Shown in pieces: positions 1 through 6,279 of a stretch of 9,461 nucleotides of DNA. Both the position numbers and the translations under genes were made by a program. Source of the stretch: Desulfobacteraceae bacterium (GTDB lineage: Bacteria > Desulfobacterota > Desulfobacteria > Desulfobacterales > JAABRJ01); assembly GCA_011390985.1 (NCBI GenBank), contig JAABRJ010000511.1, positions 1-9,461 on the forward strand. The letters are read 5' to 3'. Positions within the stretch are counted from its first letter, which is position 1. Every line of letters begins with the position of its first letter. The notes under the pieces are model-generated. The model was not told the origin of the DNA, ran no database searches, and saw only the letters and a program-made list of their open reading frames with translations.

Positions 1-22
1 CTTTACTCGGGGGAGGTGCGGC

Positions 23-1036
23 ATGACGAAATCCACCTACCAGCCGCCCTACACCATTACCCCTGAGATCCTGAACCGGGTCGCCGCGATCAGCGAGGCC
101 ATCGGGCGGCTGACCGTGCTCACCGATCAGGCGAGAGCCTTGCGGCTGCGGCGCATCAACCGTATCCGCACCATTCACGGCTCGCTGGCCATCGAGGGCA
201 ACACCCTGAGCGAGGCGCAGATCACCGCGATTCTGGAGGGCAAGCGGGTGATCGCCCCGCCCCGCGAGGTGCAGGAGGTGAAAAACGCCTTGGCCGCCTA
301 CGACCGGTTCGACAGCTGGAAGCCAGAGCACGAAAAGGATCTGCTGGAAGCGCACCGGATTCTGATGACCGGTCTGATTGACGAGGCGGGGCTGTATCGA
401 CATGGCGGCGTGGGGGTGATGGCGGGCCAACAGGTGATTCACATGGCCCCGCCCGCCGACCGAGTGCCGCAATTGATGGGAGACCTATTCGGCTGGCTGG
501 CCAACACCGACGCGCACCCGCTCATCGCCAGTTCGGTCTTTCACTACGAATTCGAATTCATCCACCCCTTCGCCGACGGCAACGGCCGCATGGGGCGGCT
601 GTGGCAGAGCCTGATTCTGGCCCGCTGGAATCCCCTGTTCGCCGATATCCCGGTGGAAAGCCTGATTTTCGAGCACCAAGCCGAGTACTACCAGGCTATT
701 CAGGAAAGCACCAAAAAGACCGATTCCGCCCCGTTCATCGCCTTCATGTTGCGGATGATCCTGGATACCGTGAGCTCGTCGACCCCGGAAGTCGCACTGG
801 AAGTTACCCCGGAAGTCCGACTACTCTCAGTTTTTGCCGGAGTGATGACCCGGCAACAGCTCAAAGAGGCGCTCGGGTTGAAAGACGATGAACATTTCCG
901 CAAGGCCTATCTGCTCCCAGCTCTGGATGCCGGACTGATTGAAATGACCATCCCTGACAAGCCGCGCAGCAGCAAACAGAAATACCGGCTGACAGACAAG
1001 GGCCGCCAGGTGATGGCCCAGCACGGCGGTGGATAA
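23..1036 (+). CDS. Fic family protein (class II-like Fic domain with C-terminal winged helix)
   Basis: Fic enzymes usually transfer AMP from ATP to a hydroxyl side chain of a target protein; the target here is unknown. The core motif HPFADGNGRMGR lies at residues 181-192 and has the catalytic His181 and the phosphate-binding GNGR intact. Residues 54-59 (SLAIEG) match the (S/T)xxxE(G/N) inhibitory helix, with Glu58 expected to block productive ATP binding. Because it lies N-terminal to the core, this resembles a class II, self-inhibited Fic protein. The segment around residues 130-152 is the likely flap that positions the target. Residues 254-265 carry a short TPEV repeat linker, followed by an apparent winged-helix domain (about 266-335) that could bind DNA or help dimerise. 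The start is supported by GGGAGGT at 11-17, a normal distance before the ATG. There is no antitoxin-like gene on either side, consistent with an in-cis inhibitor. I am sure of the family and unsure of the role. Confidence 0.93.
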   Translation: MTKSTYQPPYTITPEILNRVAAISEAIGRLTVLTDQARALRLRRINRIRTIHGSLAIEGNTLSEAQITAILEGKRVIAPPREVQEVKNALAAYDRFDSWKPEHEKDLLEAHRILMTGLIDEAGLYRHGGVGVMAGQQVIHMAPPADRVPQLMGDLFGWLANTDAHPLIASSVFHYEFEFIHPFADGNGRMGRLWQSLILARWNPLFADIPVESLIFEHQAEYYQAIQESTKKTDSAPFIAFMLRMILDTVSSSTPEVALEVTPEVRLLSVFAGVMTRQQLKEALGLKDDEHFRKAYLLPALDAGLIEMTIPDKPRSSKQKYRLTDKGRQVMAQHGGG

Positions 1037-1094
1037 CTTGCGACAGACTCGCGACAAAACTTGTGACAGGCTCACGACACGGCTTGCGACAAAA
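1037..1094. repeat. 23-bp tandem direct repeat, cluster A
   Basis: Starting at the base after the Fic stop codon there are two full 23-bp units (1037-1059 and 1060-1082) and a half unit (1083-1094). The unit consensus is about CTTGYGACARR followed by CTCRYGACAMRR. Each unit is itself two half-units of 11 and 12 bp sharing YGACA, so the motif recurs at 1037, 1048, 1060, 1071 and 1083, about once per helical turn. That phasing would put all copies on one face of the DNA. The same unit returns at 1388. It could be an iteron-like protein-binding array or decayed repeat DNA; the function is unknown. Confidence 0.75.
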
Positions 1095-1125
1095 TATCGG
1101 TGCCGGTGAATATCGGGTGACAACG

Positions 1126-1322
1126 CAGCTATTCGAATTTTTCGAATAGCTGGTACGGATGGCCTCGGTGTGGCAACTGTCCGGGAATTCTGGATAGTTC
1201 AGGTTTTAGAGAACTGAGACCGCAACTGTTAAGCAATGCTTAACGGTTCGTCAGGAGGAAAAGCGGCAGACATCACCAGGAATCGGATGAAGATGCAGTT
1301 ATCCGGAAATTTCGGATAACTG
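1126..1322. repeat. Family of four related 27-bp palindromes
   Basis: Four 27-bp inverted repeats lie at 1126-1152, 1174-1200, 1223-1249 and 1296-1322, with centres 48, 49 and 73 bp apart. The first has perfect 12-bp arms (CAGCTATTCGAA) around TTT. The fourth has CAGTTATCCGGA as its left arm. The second and third begin CAACTG and pair with some G-T wobbles. Aligned base for base, they differ at matched stem positions. Pair 4:24 is C-G in the first and T-A in the fourth, pair 8:20 is T-A against C-G, and pair 3:25 is G-C against A-T. That pattern suggests selection for the paired shape or for palindromic protein sites. A separate perfect 13-bp palindrome (CTGCCG-T-CGGCAG) overlaps the last one at 1320-1332, and a weaker inverted repeat (CCCAT/ATGGG) sits at 1341-1356. 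No open reading frame of note covers the stretch on either strand. Confidence 0.7.
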
Positions 1323-1387
1323 CCGTCGGCAGCAACCCGACCCATATTGAGATGGGATCGACTTGAGGTGTGACTTGGGGGGTGAAA

Positions 1388-1421
1388 CTTGCGACAAACT
1401 CGTGACACGGCTTGCGACATG
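1388..1421. repeat. 23-bp direct repeat, cluster B
   Basis: One full unit (1388-1410) and a half unit (1411-1421) of the repeat seen at 1037-1094 occur in the same orientation. The half-units begin at 1388, 1399 and 1411, again 11 and 12 bp apart. CTTGCGACA is identical to the first unit of cluster A, and TGACACGGCTTGCGACA here differs by one base from the corresponding stretch of cluster A. The two clusters bracket the four palindromes, and this one ends about 64 bp before the next gene. Confidence 0.7.
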
Positions 1422-1484
1422 CACTGGCGCAACGATCAAGTCCCGACCAAGTAACCGACCACGTAGATTTCTGAAAGAGAGTTT

Positions 1485-2270
1485 ATGACGCATCCTGCCT
1501 TCCAACGCTATATCGGCATCGACTACTCCGGCGCGGAAACCCCGGATTCCAGTCTGAAGGGGCTTCGGGTTTACGAGGTCAACCGCGAGTCTGTGCCGGT
1601 GGAGGTGGAACCGCCGCCCAGCCCTCGCAAGTACTGGACTCGGCGCGGCCTGGTGGAATGGCTGGCGGAGCAGTTATCCGGGGATGTGCCCACCATCGTT
1701 GGCATTGACCACGGTTTTTCCTTTCCCCTGCGGTATTTCGAGGTTCATTGGCTGGAGCCAGCCTGGCCGACTTTCCTCGACGATTTCCAGAAACACTGGC
1801 CGACCGATGCCGAACACACCTACGTTGATTTCATTCGCCACGGTTCACGGGGCGAAGGCGATGCCCGTTCAGGCAGTGCCCGCTGGCGACGGATAACCGA
1901 GGAGCGAGCCGGGGCCAAGTCGGTCTTTCACTTTGACGTGCCTGGTTCAGTGGCCAAATCAACCCACGCCGGGCTGCCCTGGCTCCGCTACCTGCGCAAT
2001 CAGCTTGGAGACCGGGTTCACTTCTGGCCCTTCGACGGCTGGGATATCCCGTCCGGGAAATCCGCGCTGGTGGAGGTTTACCCATCGCTGTGGAGCAAGA
2101 GCACTCCACGGGCGGGCCGCACGCCCGACCAGCACGATGCCTACGTTGCTGCCGCCTGGTTGCGGCAGGTTGATACGGATGGCAGCCTCGGTAAATTTCT
2201 CAAGCCGGACATGCTTCCAGGCGAATACCATGTCGCGCAAGTCGAGGGATGGATTTTGGGGGTGATGTGA
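1485..2270 (+). CDS. RNase H-like fold protein resembling DUF429 (putative nuclease)
   Basis: I do not recognise a named gene. The 261-residue protein opens with YIGIDYSGAE, a first strand carrying Asp13 as in RNase H-like folds. It has a second conserved-looking strand GIDHGFSFP (Asp75), then VEVYPSLW (Glu197), and ends with DQHDAYVAAAWL (Asp215 and Asp218). The spacing of these acidic positions, and the EVYP and D..DA..AA motifs, are what DUF429-type predicted nucleases show. That family has no firmly established reaction. There is no signal peptide or membrane segment, so it should be cytoplasmic. The start has only a weak AGAGAG-type ribosome site at about 1476-1481. The gene stands alone: the repeat-filled spacer precedes it and a 710-bp spacer follows. 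The fold is reasonably likely; nuclease activity is inference. Confidence 0.8.
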   Translation: MTHPAFQRYIGIDYSGAETPDSSLKGLRVYEVNRESVPVEVEPPPSPRKYWTRRGLVEWLAEQLSGDVPTIVGIDHGFSFPLRYFEVHWLEPAWPTFLDDFQKHWPTDAEHTYVDFIRHGSRGEGDARSGSARWRRITEERAGAKSVFHFDVPGSVAKSTHAGLPWLRYLRNQLGDRVHFWPFDGWDIPSGKSALVEVYPSLWSKSTPRAGRTPDQHDAYVAAAWLRQVDTDGSLGKFLKPDMLPGEYHVAQVEGWILGVM

Positions 2271-2400
2271 CGCGACGAAAGGTGAAAAGAACGAAGAAAA
2301 GTTTGAATTTCATGCCCAACCCACGATGCTGCACAGGAGTCATATCCTCTTGATTTGAATAGTGTTTCGCAGGCGCATATGTTTCCAAACCCCTAATATC

Positions 2401-2468
2401 GACCCGATTTCGGTCTCCCGGCAAACAGAACCGAATAGCGGCCGGCAATCCATGCCACGGATCGGGTC
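2401..2468. repeat. Nested inverted repeat (structured spacer element)
   Basis: A perfect 8-bp outer stem, GACCCGAT (2401-2408) with ATCGGGTC (2461-2468), encloses an inner pair directly stacked on its left arm: TTCGGT (2409-2414) with ACCGAA (2430-2435). An alternative inner pairing of CCGGC (2418-2422) with GCCGG (2441-2445) is also possible. The outcome would be a folded 68-nt RNA or single strand. There is no T-tract after it, so it is not a simple terminator. The role is unknown. Confidence 0.45.
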
Positions 2469-2503
2469 AAAATACAACGAAACGATGTCGGTGGGGCTGG
2501 TTT

Positions 2504-2620
2504 CGGATGGCAAAAAAAGGCGGGGAAGTTAGAGCGCGATTTCCGGTTTCCGGCTGAACTGCAAACCCGTTACCCCTCGTCCGGCACAAGGAAATCGGGG
2601 GAGAAAAACGCTTCCTTTCT
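2504..2620. repeat. Dispersed repeat, copy 1
   Basis: This stretch is related to 7783-7881. The best-conserved part runs from ACTGCAAACCCGT (2558-2570) through CGTCCGG (2578-2584) to AAATCGGGGGA (2592-2602). Outlying matches are CGGATGGC at 2504 and GCGCGA at 2534. The copies differ by many substitutions and short gaps, so they are old. Both lie in spacers in the same orientation and neither encodes anything recognisable. It may be a decayed repetitive or mobile element. Confidence 0.6.
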
Positions 2621-2980
2621 AATCTGACGTTGCCCATGTCGGCAGGCGTCATTTCTTATTTTACATCAATAGGTTACAGGGCAAAACGAGGGTGGAGACT
2701 GTGTTGCGTAAGGTCGACGCACCCTCCAGGTCGGCGTGCTTCCGCCCACGATCCGCGCCGTGCAATGACAGGGTAAAGTACCGGATGGTAGTGCCAAGGG
2801 GTTTTTTGTGTCTCGTAGTAGATTGAAATCGTTAAGAAATAAAAATCGTGGTGTTCAAAATCAGCATGAAGATCGAGGGATGGGGCGTGATGCGCATTGA
2901 CCCGGTTTTGCATTTTATGCGAAGCGGCATTAGTATTTTAGCAGTAATTCCATCGGTGACTATTTTCACAGGAGCGCATC

Positions 2981-3247
2981 ATGGCCGTAGGCTGGTCCCG
3001 TGACGGGGACGTGCAGCAACAAATCGATGCCAGTGTGGCCGAGGCCGTCACGCTGGCCCGGAGCCGGCTGCCGGAGGGCGAAAGCCTGAGGCATTGCGAG
3101 ATGTGCGAGGAACCCATCCCGGAGGCCCGGCGCAACGCCGTGCCGGGGGTTCGCTTGTGCTTGGCCTGCCAGTCAGCGGTGGAAAAACAGCAGCGGACGC
3201 CGGAGCTGTTCAATCGAAGGGGCAGCAAGGACAGCCAGCTCAAATGA
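2981..3247 (+). CDS. ybiI: YbiI-like DksA/TraR-type C4 zinc finger protein
   Basis: This 88-residue protein has the same length and layout as the YbiI protein of enterobacteria. It opens with MAVGW. A helix follows, then the four-cysteine finger Cys39-x2-Cys42-x17-Cys60-x2-Cys63 (CEMCEEPIPEARR...GVRLCLACQ), and it closes with NRRGSKDSQL. Relatives such as DksA and TraR act in the secondary channel of RNA polymerase. This short form lacks DksA's long acidic-tipped coiled coil, so direct control of transcription is only a possibility. AGGAG at 2971-2975 lies just before the ATG and fixes the start. It appears to be a single-gene unit ending in the stem-loop at 3276-3314. Confidence 0.92.
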   Translation: MAVGWSRDGDVQQQIDASVAEAVTLARSRLPEGESLRHCEMCEEPIPEARRNAVPGVRLCLACQSAVEKQQRTPELFNRRGSKDSQLK

Positions 3248-3275
3248 AAAATAGAACCGTTCGCGCAGCGCCCTG

Positions 3276-3314
3276 ATGCCGTTTATTTCAAGTCGGCATG
3301 TTTTCCTTTTCTTT
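3276..3314 (+). terminator. Possible Rho-independent terminator after the zinc-finger gene
   Basis: ATGCCG (3276-3281) and CGGCAT (3294-3299) form a 6-bp stem with a 12-nt loop, followed by a T-rich run (TTTTCCTTTTCTTT, 3301-3314). The position 30 bp after the stop codon fits. The stem is short and the loop large, so it may be weak. Confidence 0.45.
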
Positions 3315-3425
3315 AAAGAAGCGATTAATGAAAAGGACCCCCGTCATAACAAGGCCCCTGCACACGGACGAGAACTATACTGCGCTTAGTTCCCGCCGGT
3401 GAAGGGCAGGGTTGGGCATCAATCC

Positions 3426-3442
3426 CGATCCAAACCGGATCG
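3426..3442. promoter_or_regulatory. Small inverted repeat just upstream of the YcaC-type gene
   Basis: CGATCC (3426-3431) and GGATCG (3437-3442) form perfect 6-bp arms around AAACC. The element ends 8 bp before the ribosome site AGGAGGT (3451-3457) of the next gene. Its position suits an operator or a leader hairpin; no factor can be named from the sequence. Confidence 0.3.
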
Positions 3443-3464
3443 ATCACCATAGGAGGTATAAAAC

Positions 3465-4094
3465 ATGAGCAAATTATTCAAGTACACTCGGCTTTCCAAA
3501 GACGATGCCGCTTTACTGCTAGTGGACCATCAGGCGGGCCTAATCTCGCTGGTTCAGGACTTTTCGCCCAGCGAGTTCAAAAACAACGTGCTGGCTGTTG
3601 GAGCCTGCGGCAAGTACTTCAATTTGCCGACCATCCTCACCACCAGCTTTGAGAACGGCCCAAATGGGCCGCTCGTACCGGAATTGAAAGAAATGTTCCC
3701 GAATGCGCCCTACATCGCTCGCCCCGGCAACATCAACGCCTGGGACAACGAAGATTTCGTCAATGCAGTCAAGCAGACCGGGCGAAAGCAAGTCATCATA
3801 GCTGGAGTGGTTACTGAAGTCTGTGTAGCCTTTCCCGCACTCTCCGCCGTCGAGGCGGGTTATGAAGTGTTTGTGATAACCGACGCCTCTGGCACTTTCA
3901 ATGATGTCACCCGTCATAGCGCATGGTTGCGGATGCAGGCCGCTGGCGTACAGTTGATGAATTGGTTTGGAATGGCTTGTGAGCTACACCGCGACTGGCG
4001 TAACGACATTGAAGGTCTTGGCACGCTATTCTCCAACCACATTCCGAACTACCGAAATTTAATGACCAGCTACTTCACATTGGCAGGCAAGTAG
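3465..4094 (+). CDS. ycaC: YcaC-type cysteine hydrolase (isochorismatase-like fold)
   Basis: This 209-residue protein closely follows YcaC, an oligomeric cytoplasmic member of the isochorismatase-like cysteine hydrolases whose natural substrate is not known. The nucleophile is Cys120 in VVTEVCVAFPALSA. The general base is Asp21 in LLLVDHQAG. Arg86 in YIARPGNINAWDN occupies the place of the third active-site residue. The C-terminal half keeps the YcaC signature stretches ITDASGTFNDVTRHSAW, CELHRDWRNDIEGL and NHIPNYRNLM, which separate it from nicotinamidases and true isochorismatases. A strong AGGAGGT (3451-3457) lies 7 bp before the ATG. The gene seems to stand alone, with its own leader. No neighbour suggests a substrate. 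Confidence 0.93.
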   Translation: MSKLFKYTRLSKDDAALLLVDHQAGLISLVQDFSPSEFKNNVLAVGACGKYFNLPTILTTSFENGPNGPLVPELKEMFPNAPYIARPGNINAWDNEDFVNAVKQTGRKQVIIAGVVTEVCVAFPALSAVEAGYEVFVITDASGTFNDVTRHSAWLRMQAAGVQLMNWFGMACELHRDWRNDIEGLGTLFSNHIPNYRNLMTSYFTLAGK

Positions 4095-4309
4095 TAATTA
4101 TGCCCAACTGACATGGATATCCGGTAGTTGAACAGACCCGGTCAAGTGATATGAAAATATCTTTTTTCAGGAACAAAGAAGGGATGGTGTTGCAGGGATT
4201 TGTGGTTTTTTCAGGGCGTACCGAAACATAAAGTTGAGGGTGCCCAGAATTGAACACGCTTGAAAAGGAGTTTACACCATTTTCACCTTTTCTGCCGCGC
4301 AGCGGCTTC
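4095..4309. other. Spacer between the YcaC-type gene and the attC-like site
   Basis: No gene is visible here. A weak terminator-like element, GATAT (4148-4152) and ATATC (4157-4161) followed by six T, lies 53 bp after the YcaC-type stop. A GC-rich hairpin, GCCGC-GCA-GCGGC (4294-4306), sits just before the attC-like site. The stretch is AT-richer than the genes on either side. Confidence 0.45.
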
Positions 4310-4383
4310 GTTCAACAATCGCATAAAGTCGGGTTGCAATTCCGCTGCGCTCCATTGCTGGCCGGTTATGCGGAACGTTGGGG
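4310..4383 (+). other. Solitary integron attC-like recombination site
   Basis: The 74-bp element has the order expected of an attC site. Outer box GTTCAAC (4310-4316) fits RYYYAAC. An inner arm CGCATAA (4320-4326) pairs perfectly with TTATGCG (4366-4372). An apical hairpin GCAAT (4336-4340)/ATTGC (4354-4358) encloses a GC-rich loop (4341-4353). The outer box GTTGGGG (4377-4383) fits GTTRRR, but its last base is G instead of the expected pyrimidine. CGG (4330-4332) and CCG (4362-4364) continue the stem with unpaired bases between blocks, as in sites folded for IntI. No integrase and no second site of this kind is visible in the window. Confidence 0.68.
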
Positions 4384-4389
4384 TGGCTT

Positions 4390-4575
4390 ATGAGAGTGTG
4401 CTGCGAAAAAAGTTCCGAGCTTGATATTCTCCGGAAGCGGCAGAGCGGGACGCTGAAGATCGTTCTTGCCATCAATGCGGTGATGTTCTTGGTCGTCGTG
4501 GCGGCAGGAATTTTAGCAAGTTTTACGGCGCTTCTGTCCGACAGTCTCGACAGCCATGAGGATTGGGTTCACTGA
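4390..4575 (+). pseudogene. 5' fragment of a cation diffusion facilitator (CDF/CzcD-type) gene
   Basis: The reading frame has 61 codons and a stop. MRVCCEKSSELDILRKRQSGTLK is followed by a hydrophobic helix (IVLAINAVMFLVVVAAGILA) and then STALLSDSLD-like text (FTALLSDSLDSHED). This is the N-terminus and first membrane helix of Zn/Co/Cd efflux proteins, which normally have six helices and about 200 or more residues. After SLD the family continues with a metal-binding xxGD region, but here it turns to SHEDWVH and stops. The aspartate of LSDSLD would be one of the metal ligands. A frame starting at TTG 4378 would lie inside the attC-like site, so ATG 4390 is the more likely original start. I call it a non-functional remnant that begins 7 bp after that site. 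Confidence 0.72.
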
Positions 4576-4699
4576 GCAACTGAGTAACAAAATCGAAACA
4601 CTGAAAGTAAATTCCCAATCCCGCTTTTGGCATTAGCCGGGCAGGTGCTGAAAGAGCAATTGGCTACGAGTTGGCCTGGGGCGGCGAGGAGAAGCTTGG

Positions 4700-4843
4700 A
4701 TGAATTTGCGGAGCACAACGAGCCGCTGGAGATTTGCACTGGTAGTGGCGATTGGTGTGGCTTTGTTGCTGGCGTCATGGCAGGGTAACGTGCATGCCAA
4801 GGAAGAGGCCGGCAAGGCTGTGGCGAATGAGGCGATTTCCTAG
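4700..4843 (+). pseudogene. Detached signal-peptide exon of the MltB-type transglycosylase gene
   Basis: ATG 4700 follows AGGAGA (4687-4692) at a 7-bp spacing, a clear ribosome site. It encodes 47 residues: MNLRSTTSRWRF, a hydrophobic core (ALVVAIGVALLLA), and a likely cleavage after VHA. The mature part KEEAGKAVANEAIS then meets TAG at 4841-4843. The last bases, 4816-4840, are repeated exactly at 4890-4914, where the next frame continues as AVANEAISEQAF. Without the intervening 74 bp the two frames join in phase into a protein of about 426 residues with a proper export signal. This is therefore the true 5' end of the gene that follows. Confidence 0.8.
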
Positions 4844-4854
4844 TCAAATACGGC

Positions 4855-6054
4855 GTGCCACCGCGCTATCTCATCGCGTTCTGGGGACTGGCTGTGGCGA
4901 ATGAGGCGATTTCCGAGCAGGCTTTCCGGGACTGGATAGAGGTGCTGCGCGACGAGGCGCGCGGGAAAGGCATCTCGGATGCGACCTTGGATGCGGCGCT
5001 GCGCGATATTGTGCCGGTGATGGCCGTGATCGAACTCGACCGCCGCCAACCGGAGTTTACGCAGACCTTCTGGGCCTACCTTCGCCAGCGCGTCAGCGAC
5101 GAACGGGTGAAACGCGGCCGGGAGCTGCTGGCAAAACATCGCGACCTGCTGAACGAAATCCACGTCAAATACGGCGTGCCACCGCGCTATCTCATCGCGT
5201 TCTGGGGACTGGAGACAAACTTTGGCGACTATCTGGGCAGCTTCCGCGTGATCGACGCGCTGGCGACGCTGGCCTACGACCAGCGCCGCGCCCGTTTTTT
5301 CCGGGCGGAGCTGCTGGGGGCGCTGCAAATTATCGAGGAAGGCCACATCGCGCCAGATGCGATGACGGGCTCCTGGGCCGGGGCGATGGGGCAGATGCAG
5401 TTCATCCCTTCCACATTCATCGGCTACGCCGTGGATTATACCGGTGACGGCCGCAAGGACATCTGGGGCAGCCTGCCGGACGCCTTCTCTTCCGCGGCCA
5501 ATTTCCTTTCCAAACTGGGCTGGCGGCCGGGGGAAACCTGGGGCTGGGAGGTGCTCCTGCCGCGAGACTTCGACTTGATGTTAGCCACGATGAAGGTCAA
5601 AAAGAGGCTGGCGGAGTGGTCGGCGCTTGGGGTGCGGCGGACTGACGGCAAGACATTGCCGCTGGTGGATAGGGAAGGCTCCATCACGCTACCGCAGGGT
5701 CACAAAGGCCCCGCCTTCCTGGTTTACGACAACTTCCGTGCCATCATGCGTTGGAACAATTCCATCAACTACGCAATCTCCGTCGGCCATCTCGCGGACC
5801 GCATCGCCGGGCTGCCGCAGATCGCGACAGGTCGGGATGCGGAGCATGCGCCGCTCTCGCGTTACGAGATCGAGGAGATCCAGCAGCTTCTCAACTTCCT
5901 CGGCTTCGAGGCGGGCTCAGTGGACGGCTTGCCGGGTCTCCGCACAGTCACCGCGATCCGCGCTTTTCAGCAGAAGCATTTGTTGCCACCTGACGGCTAT
6001 CCCACGCCAGCTTTGCTTCAAGGTCTGCGGGTGATAGCGGCGGCCTTACCGTGA
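4855..6054 (+). CDS. Lytic murein transglycosylase, MltB family, 5' end disrupted by a 74-bp insertion
   Basis: The enzyme family cleaves the MurNAc-GlcNAc bond of peptidoglycan in the periplasm to form 1,6-anhydro ends. In this frame Glu120 in FWGLETNFG is the catalytic acid. It is followed by the SWAGAMGQMQFIPSTF block (about 173-188) and DYTGDGRKDIW (194-204), which resembles the calcium-binding loop of MltB. Residues about 334-395 are a PG_binding_1 domain, with DGLPGLRTVTAIRAFQ. The open frame's GTG start at 4855 is artificial. Residues 2-12 (PPRYLIAFWGL) are an exact copy of residues 109-119, and no ribosome site precedes it. The real start is ATG 4700, in another frame, and export would be lost as the sequence stands. 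Codons from 4915 onward are the authentic gene body. A weak stem, AAAAGG (6055-6060) with CCTTTT (6069-6074), follows the stop. Confidence 0.85.
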   Translation: MPPRYLIAFWGLAVANEAISEQAFRDWIEVLRDEARGKGISDATLDAALRDIVPVMAVIELDRRQPEFTQTFWAYLRQRVSDERVKRGRELLAKHRDLLNEIHVKYGVPPRYLIAFWGLETNFGDYLGSFRVIDALATLAYDQRRARFFRAELLGALQIIEEGHIAPDAMTGSWAGAMGQMQFIPSTFIGYAVDYTGDGRKDIWGSLPDAFSSAANFLSKLGWRPGETWGWEVLLPRDFDLMLATMKVKKRLAEWSALGVRRTDGKTLPLVDREGSITLPQGHKGPAFLVYDNFRAIMRWNNSINYAISVGHLADRIAGLPQIATGRDAEHAPLSRYEIEEIQQLLNFLGFEAGSVDGLPGLRTVTAIRAFQQKHLLPPDGYPTPALLQGLRVIAAALP

Positions 6055-6279
6055 AAAAGGGCTTATCACCTTTTCCCTGGAAAACCCTCCGCCGGGCTGA
6101 GTGTCAATTCGTCAGCGCTGGCGCCTTTTTCAGCTTCCAGGTCAGGTGGCCGAGGAGCGAAGCAGCCAGTGTAGCTCATCGCCATTCTCCTTGGTCAAGT
6201 GCAATGGCGCCCCCTTAAATATCCTGGCCCCCGCAGGTAAGCGCGCCTACCGGAAGGACCCGGAGGGCCGTCAGCGTGT

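Larger units (their letters stand above)
2271..2980. other. Long non-coding spacer with nested inverted repeat and dispersed repeat
   Basis: I see no convincing gene in these 710 bp; the short frames present lack ribosome sites and recognisable motifs. The stretch holds a nested inverted repeat (2401-2468) and one copy of a dispersed repeat (2504-2620). From about 2800 it becomes AT-rich. A weak promoter-like pair, TTGCAT at 2909-2914 and TAGTAT at 2931-2936 with 16 bp between them, lies about 45 bp before the next gene and could drive it. Confidence 0.6.

Noticed and set aside
1126..1322. The four palindromes as a CRISPR array
   Set aside because: The units are not identical to one another, the third interval differs from the first two, there are only four units and no cas gene is near.
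1670..1681. GCAGTTATCCGG inside the RNase H-like gene as a fifth palindrome
   Set aside because: It equals the left arm of the fourth palindrome, but no right arm follows and it lies in ordinary coding sequence.
3412..3418. GTTGGGC before the YcaC-type gene as the end of another attC
   Set aside because: No matching RYYYAAC box or paired inner arm exists within the preceding 150 bp.
4102..4133. GCCCAAC ... GTTGAAC as a second attC site
   Set aside because: The boxes fit the consensus, but the span is only 32 bp and there are no inner arms or apical hairpin.
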